This document shows positions 4,131 through 5,143 of a stretch of DNA of 5,143 bases, piece after piece; position 1 is the first letter of the stretch, and every line of letters begins with the position of its first letter. Made by a program: the position numbers and the translations under genes. This DNA is from Bacteroidia bacterium. Lineage in GTDB: Bacteria > Bacteroidota > Bacteroidia > Flavobacteriales > NORP286. The notes beneath the pieces were generated by a model. It made no database searches. It was not told where the DNA came from and was given only the letters and a program-made list of their open reading frames with translations. The stretch covers positions 1-5,143 of the forward strand of contig JAESTI010000380.1 in assembly GCA_016763665.1 (NCBI GenBank), given 5' to 3'.

Positions 4131-5143
4131 GTGTTTAATACAAACAATATTCCTTTAGCAGAAAGAATGCGCCCTCAAACACTTGATGATTTTGCGGGGC
4201 AGGAACATCTTGTTGGTAAAGATGGTGTGATCCGTAAGGCGTTAGATGCAGGAGTTCTTCCTTCCATTATTCTTTGGGGCCCTCCGGGTTCTGGAAAAAC
4301 CACCTTGGCCCAGATCATTGCTCAGCAATTAAAAATGCCTTTCAAGACATTGAGTGCAATAAGTTCGGGAGTTAAGGATGTTCGTGCTGTTATTAATGAA
4401 GCTAAGTTAAGCACAAGGACTTTGCTTTTTATTGATGAGATCCATCGTTTTTCAAAATCTCAGCAAGATTCATTATTGGGCGCGGTTGAAAAAGGAGTGA
4501 TCACTTTGATTGGGGCAACCACCGAAAATCCATCTTTTGAGGTTATTTCTCCATTACTTTCAAGATGTCAGGTATATATTTTGGAATCTTTGGGAAAAGA
4601 TGAATTGTTGGGTTTGTTGGAGAGAGCGAAAAAAGAGGATGCAGATCTCAAAAAGAAAAAAATTAAAATAAAAGAACATCAGGCACTTTTGAGAATTACC
4701 GGAGGAGATGCAAGGAAGTTGCTGAATCTTTTTGAATTGGTTATCGATGCTGCGAACAATGATAAAATTGTTATAACTGATGATATTGTGATGAATTGTG
4801 CCCAGCAAAAAATGGCTATTTATGATAAGGGAGGGGAATTACACTATGATATCATTTCAGCGTTTATAAAATCGATAAGAGGAAGTGATCCCAATGCAGC
4901 ATTGTATTGGTTAGCCAGAATGATCCAAGGCGGAGAAGATCCTAAGTTCATTGCACGCAGGTTGCTAATTTTGGCTTCTGAGGATATTGGCAATGCAAAT
5001 CCGAATGCACTTTTGTTGGCGACAAATTGTTTTCAGGCAGTGACCATGATAGGCTATCCTGAATGTGAATTGATCCTATCCCAAACCGTAACGTATTTAG
5101 CTTCAAGTCCTAAAAGCAATGCTTCCTATCAGGCAATTCAGAA
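4131..5143 (+). CDS. rarA: RarA (MgsA) replication-associated recombination AAA+ ATPase, 3' end missing
   Basis: The frame stays open to the window edge, giving 337 residues of a protein usually about 420-450 long. Motifs, numbered from GTG 4131: the family N-terminal signature PLAERMRPQTLDDFAGQEHL (8-27); Walker A GPPGSGKTT (50-58); Walker B LLFIDEIHRF (98-107); sensor 1 GATTENPSF (128-136); the SRC arginine-finger motif (144-146); sensor 2 GGDARKLLN (191-199); and the C-terminal oligomerisation domain from about AIYDKGGELHYD (229-240) on, including ISAFIKSIRGSDP and ASEDIGNANP. Known role: a clamp-loader-like ATPase that acts on single-stranded DNA at stalled replication forks and helps repair and restart. 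The start is uncertain: GTG 4131 gives VFNTNNIPLAER; TTG 4107 is in frame but further up. ATG 4121 is out of frame by one base and would fit a natural N-terminus if one T of 4134-4136 were absent. A lysine-rich stretch (174-181) is a local oddity in the lid region. No functional link to the upstream genes is evident. Confidence 0.93.
   Translation, partial: MFNTNNIPLAERMRPQTLDDFAGQEHLVGKDGVIRKALDAGVLPSIILWGPPGSGKTTLAQIIAQQLKMPFKTLSAISSGVKDVRAVINEAKLSTRTLLFIDEIHRFSKSQQDSLLGAVEKGVITLIGATTENPSFEVISPLLSRCQVYILESLGKDELLGLLERAKKEDADLKKKKIKIKEHQALLRITGGDARKLLNLFELVIDAANNDKIVITDDIVMNCAQQKMAIYDKGGELHYDIISAFIKSIRGSDPNAALYWLARMIQGGEDPKFIARRLLILASEDIGNANPNALLLATNCFQAVTMIGYPECELILSQTVTYLASSPKSNASYQAIQ

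Noticed and set aside
4560..4808. Minus-strand open frame of 82 codons within rarA
   Set aside because: Antisense to the lid and sensor 2 region of a well-recognised gene, with no motif or upstream signal.

Overview
The window is AT-rich and carries five genes, all on the plus strand, with little intergenic DNA. Its content points to a member of the Bacteroidota. The SurA-like genes have the look of that phylum's periplasmic foldases, none of the starts has a clear Shine-Dalgarno sequence, and two starts appear to be non-ATG. There is also one exact match to the Bacteroidota -7 promoter element (TAnnTTTG). This assignment is by recognition only; no search was run.

Layout: (1) 1-464 is the 3' end of a SurA/PpiC-type peptidylprolyl isomerase gene. 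(2) 528-1391 encodes a lipoprotein whose N-terminal half resembles a SurA N-domain but which has no intact parvulin signature. (3) 1396-2739 encodes a secreted SurA-type foldase with two parvulin-like domains, starting 4 bp after gene 2. (4) 2842-3837 encodes a complete MoxR-family AAA+ ATPase. (5) From about 4131 (possibly 4121) to the window edge is rarA (mgsA), lacking roughly its last 85-110 codons.

Genes 1-3 look like one transcription unit for envelope protein folding: three SurA-like proteins in a row that would work on outer-membrane or secreted clients in the periplasm. The MoxR ATPase follows in the same direction after 102 bp and could be co-transcribed. MoxR proteins are cytoplasmic chaperone-like ATPases, but its usual DUF58/VWA partners are not in view. 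rarA is a replication-fork maintenance gene; it lies behind a 293-bp spacer and probably has its own promoter.

The most unusual feature is in the spacers. Each of the three real intergenic regions carries imperfect tandem arrays of a short word, with a different word each time: a 7-mer (ACTCATA type) at 480-507, two 8-mers (ATTCGTAT and ATTAGCAT types) at 2745-2837, and an 8-mer (ATTAyCAA type) at 3977-4016. The last is flanked by inverted copies of a 9-mer (ACTTTAGGC type) at 3876-3895 and 4028-4079. No known feature type explains these arrays, and they are the best candidates here for something undescribed. No RNA genes, CRISPR arrays or insertion sequences were seen.
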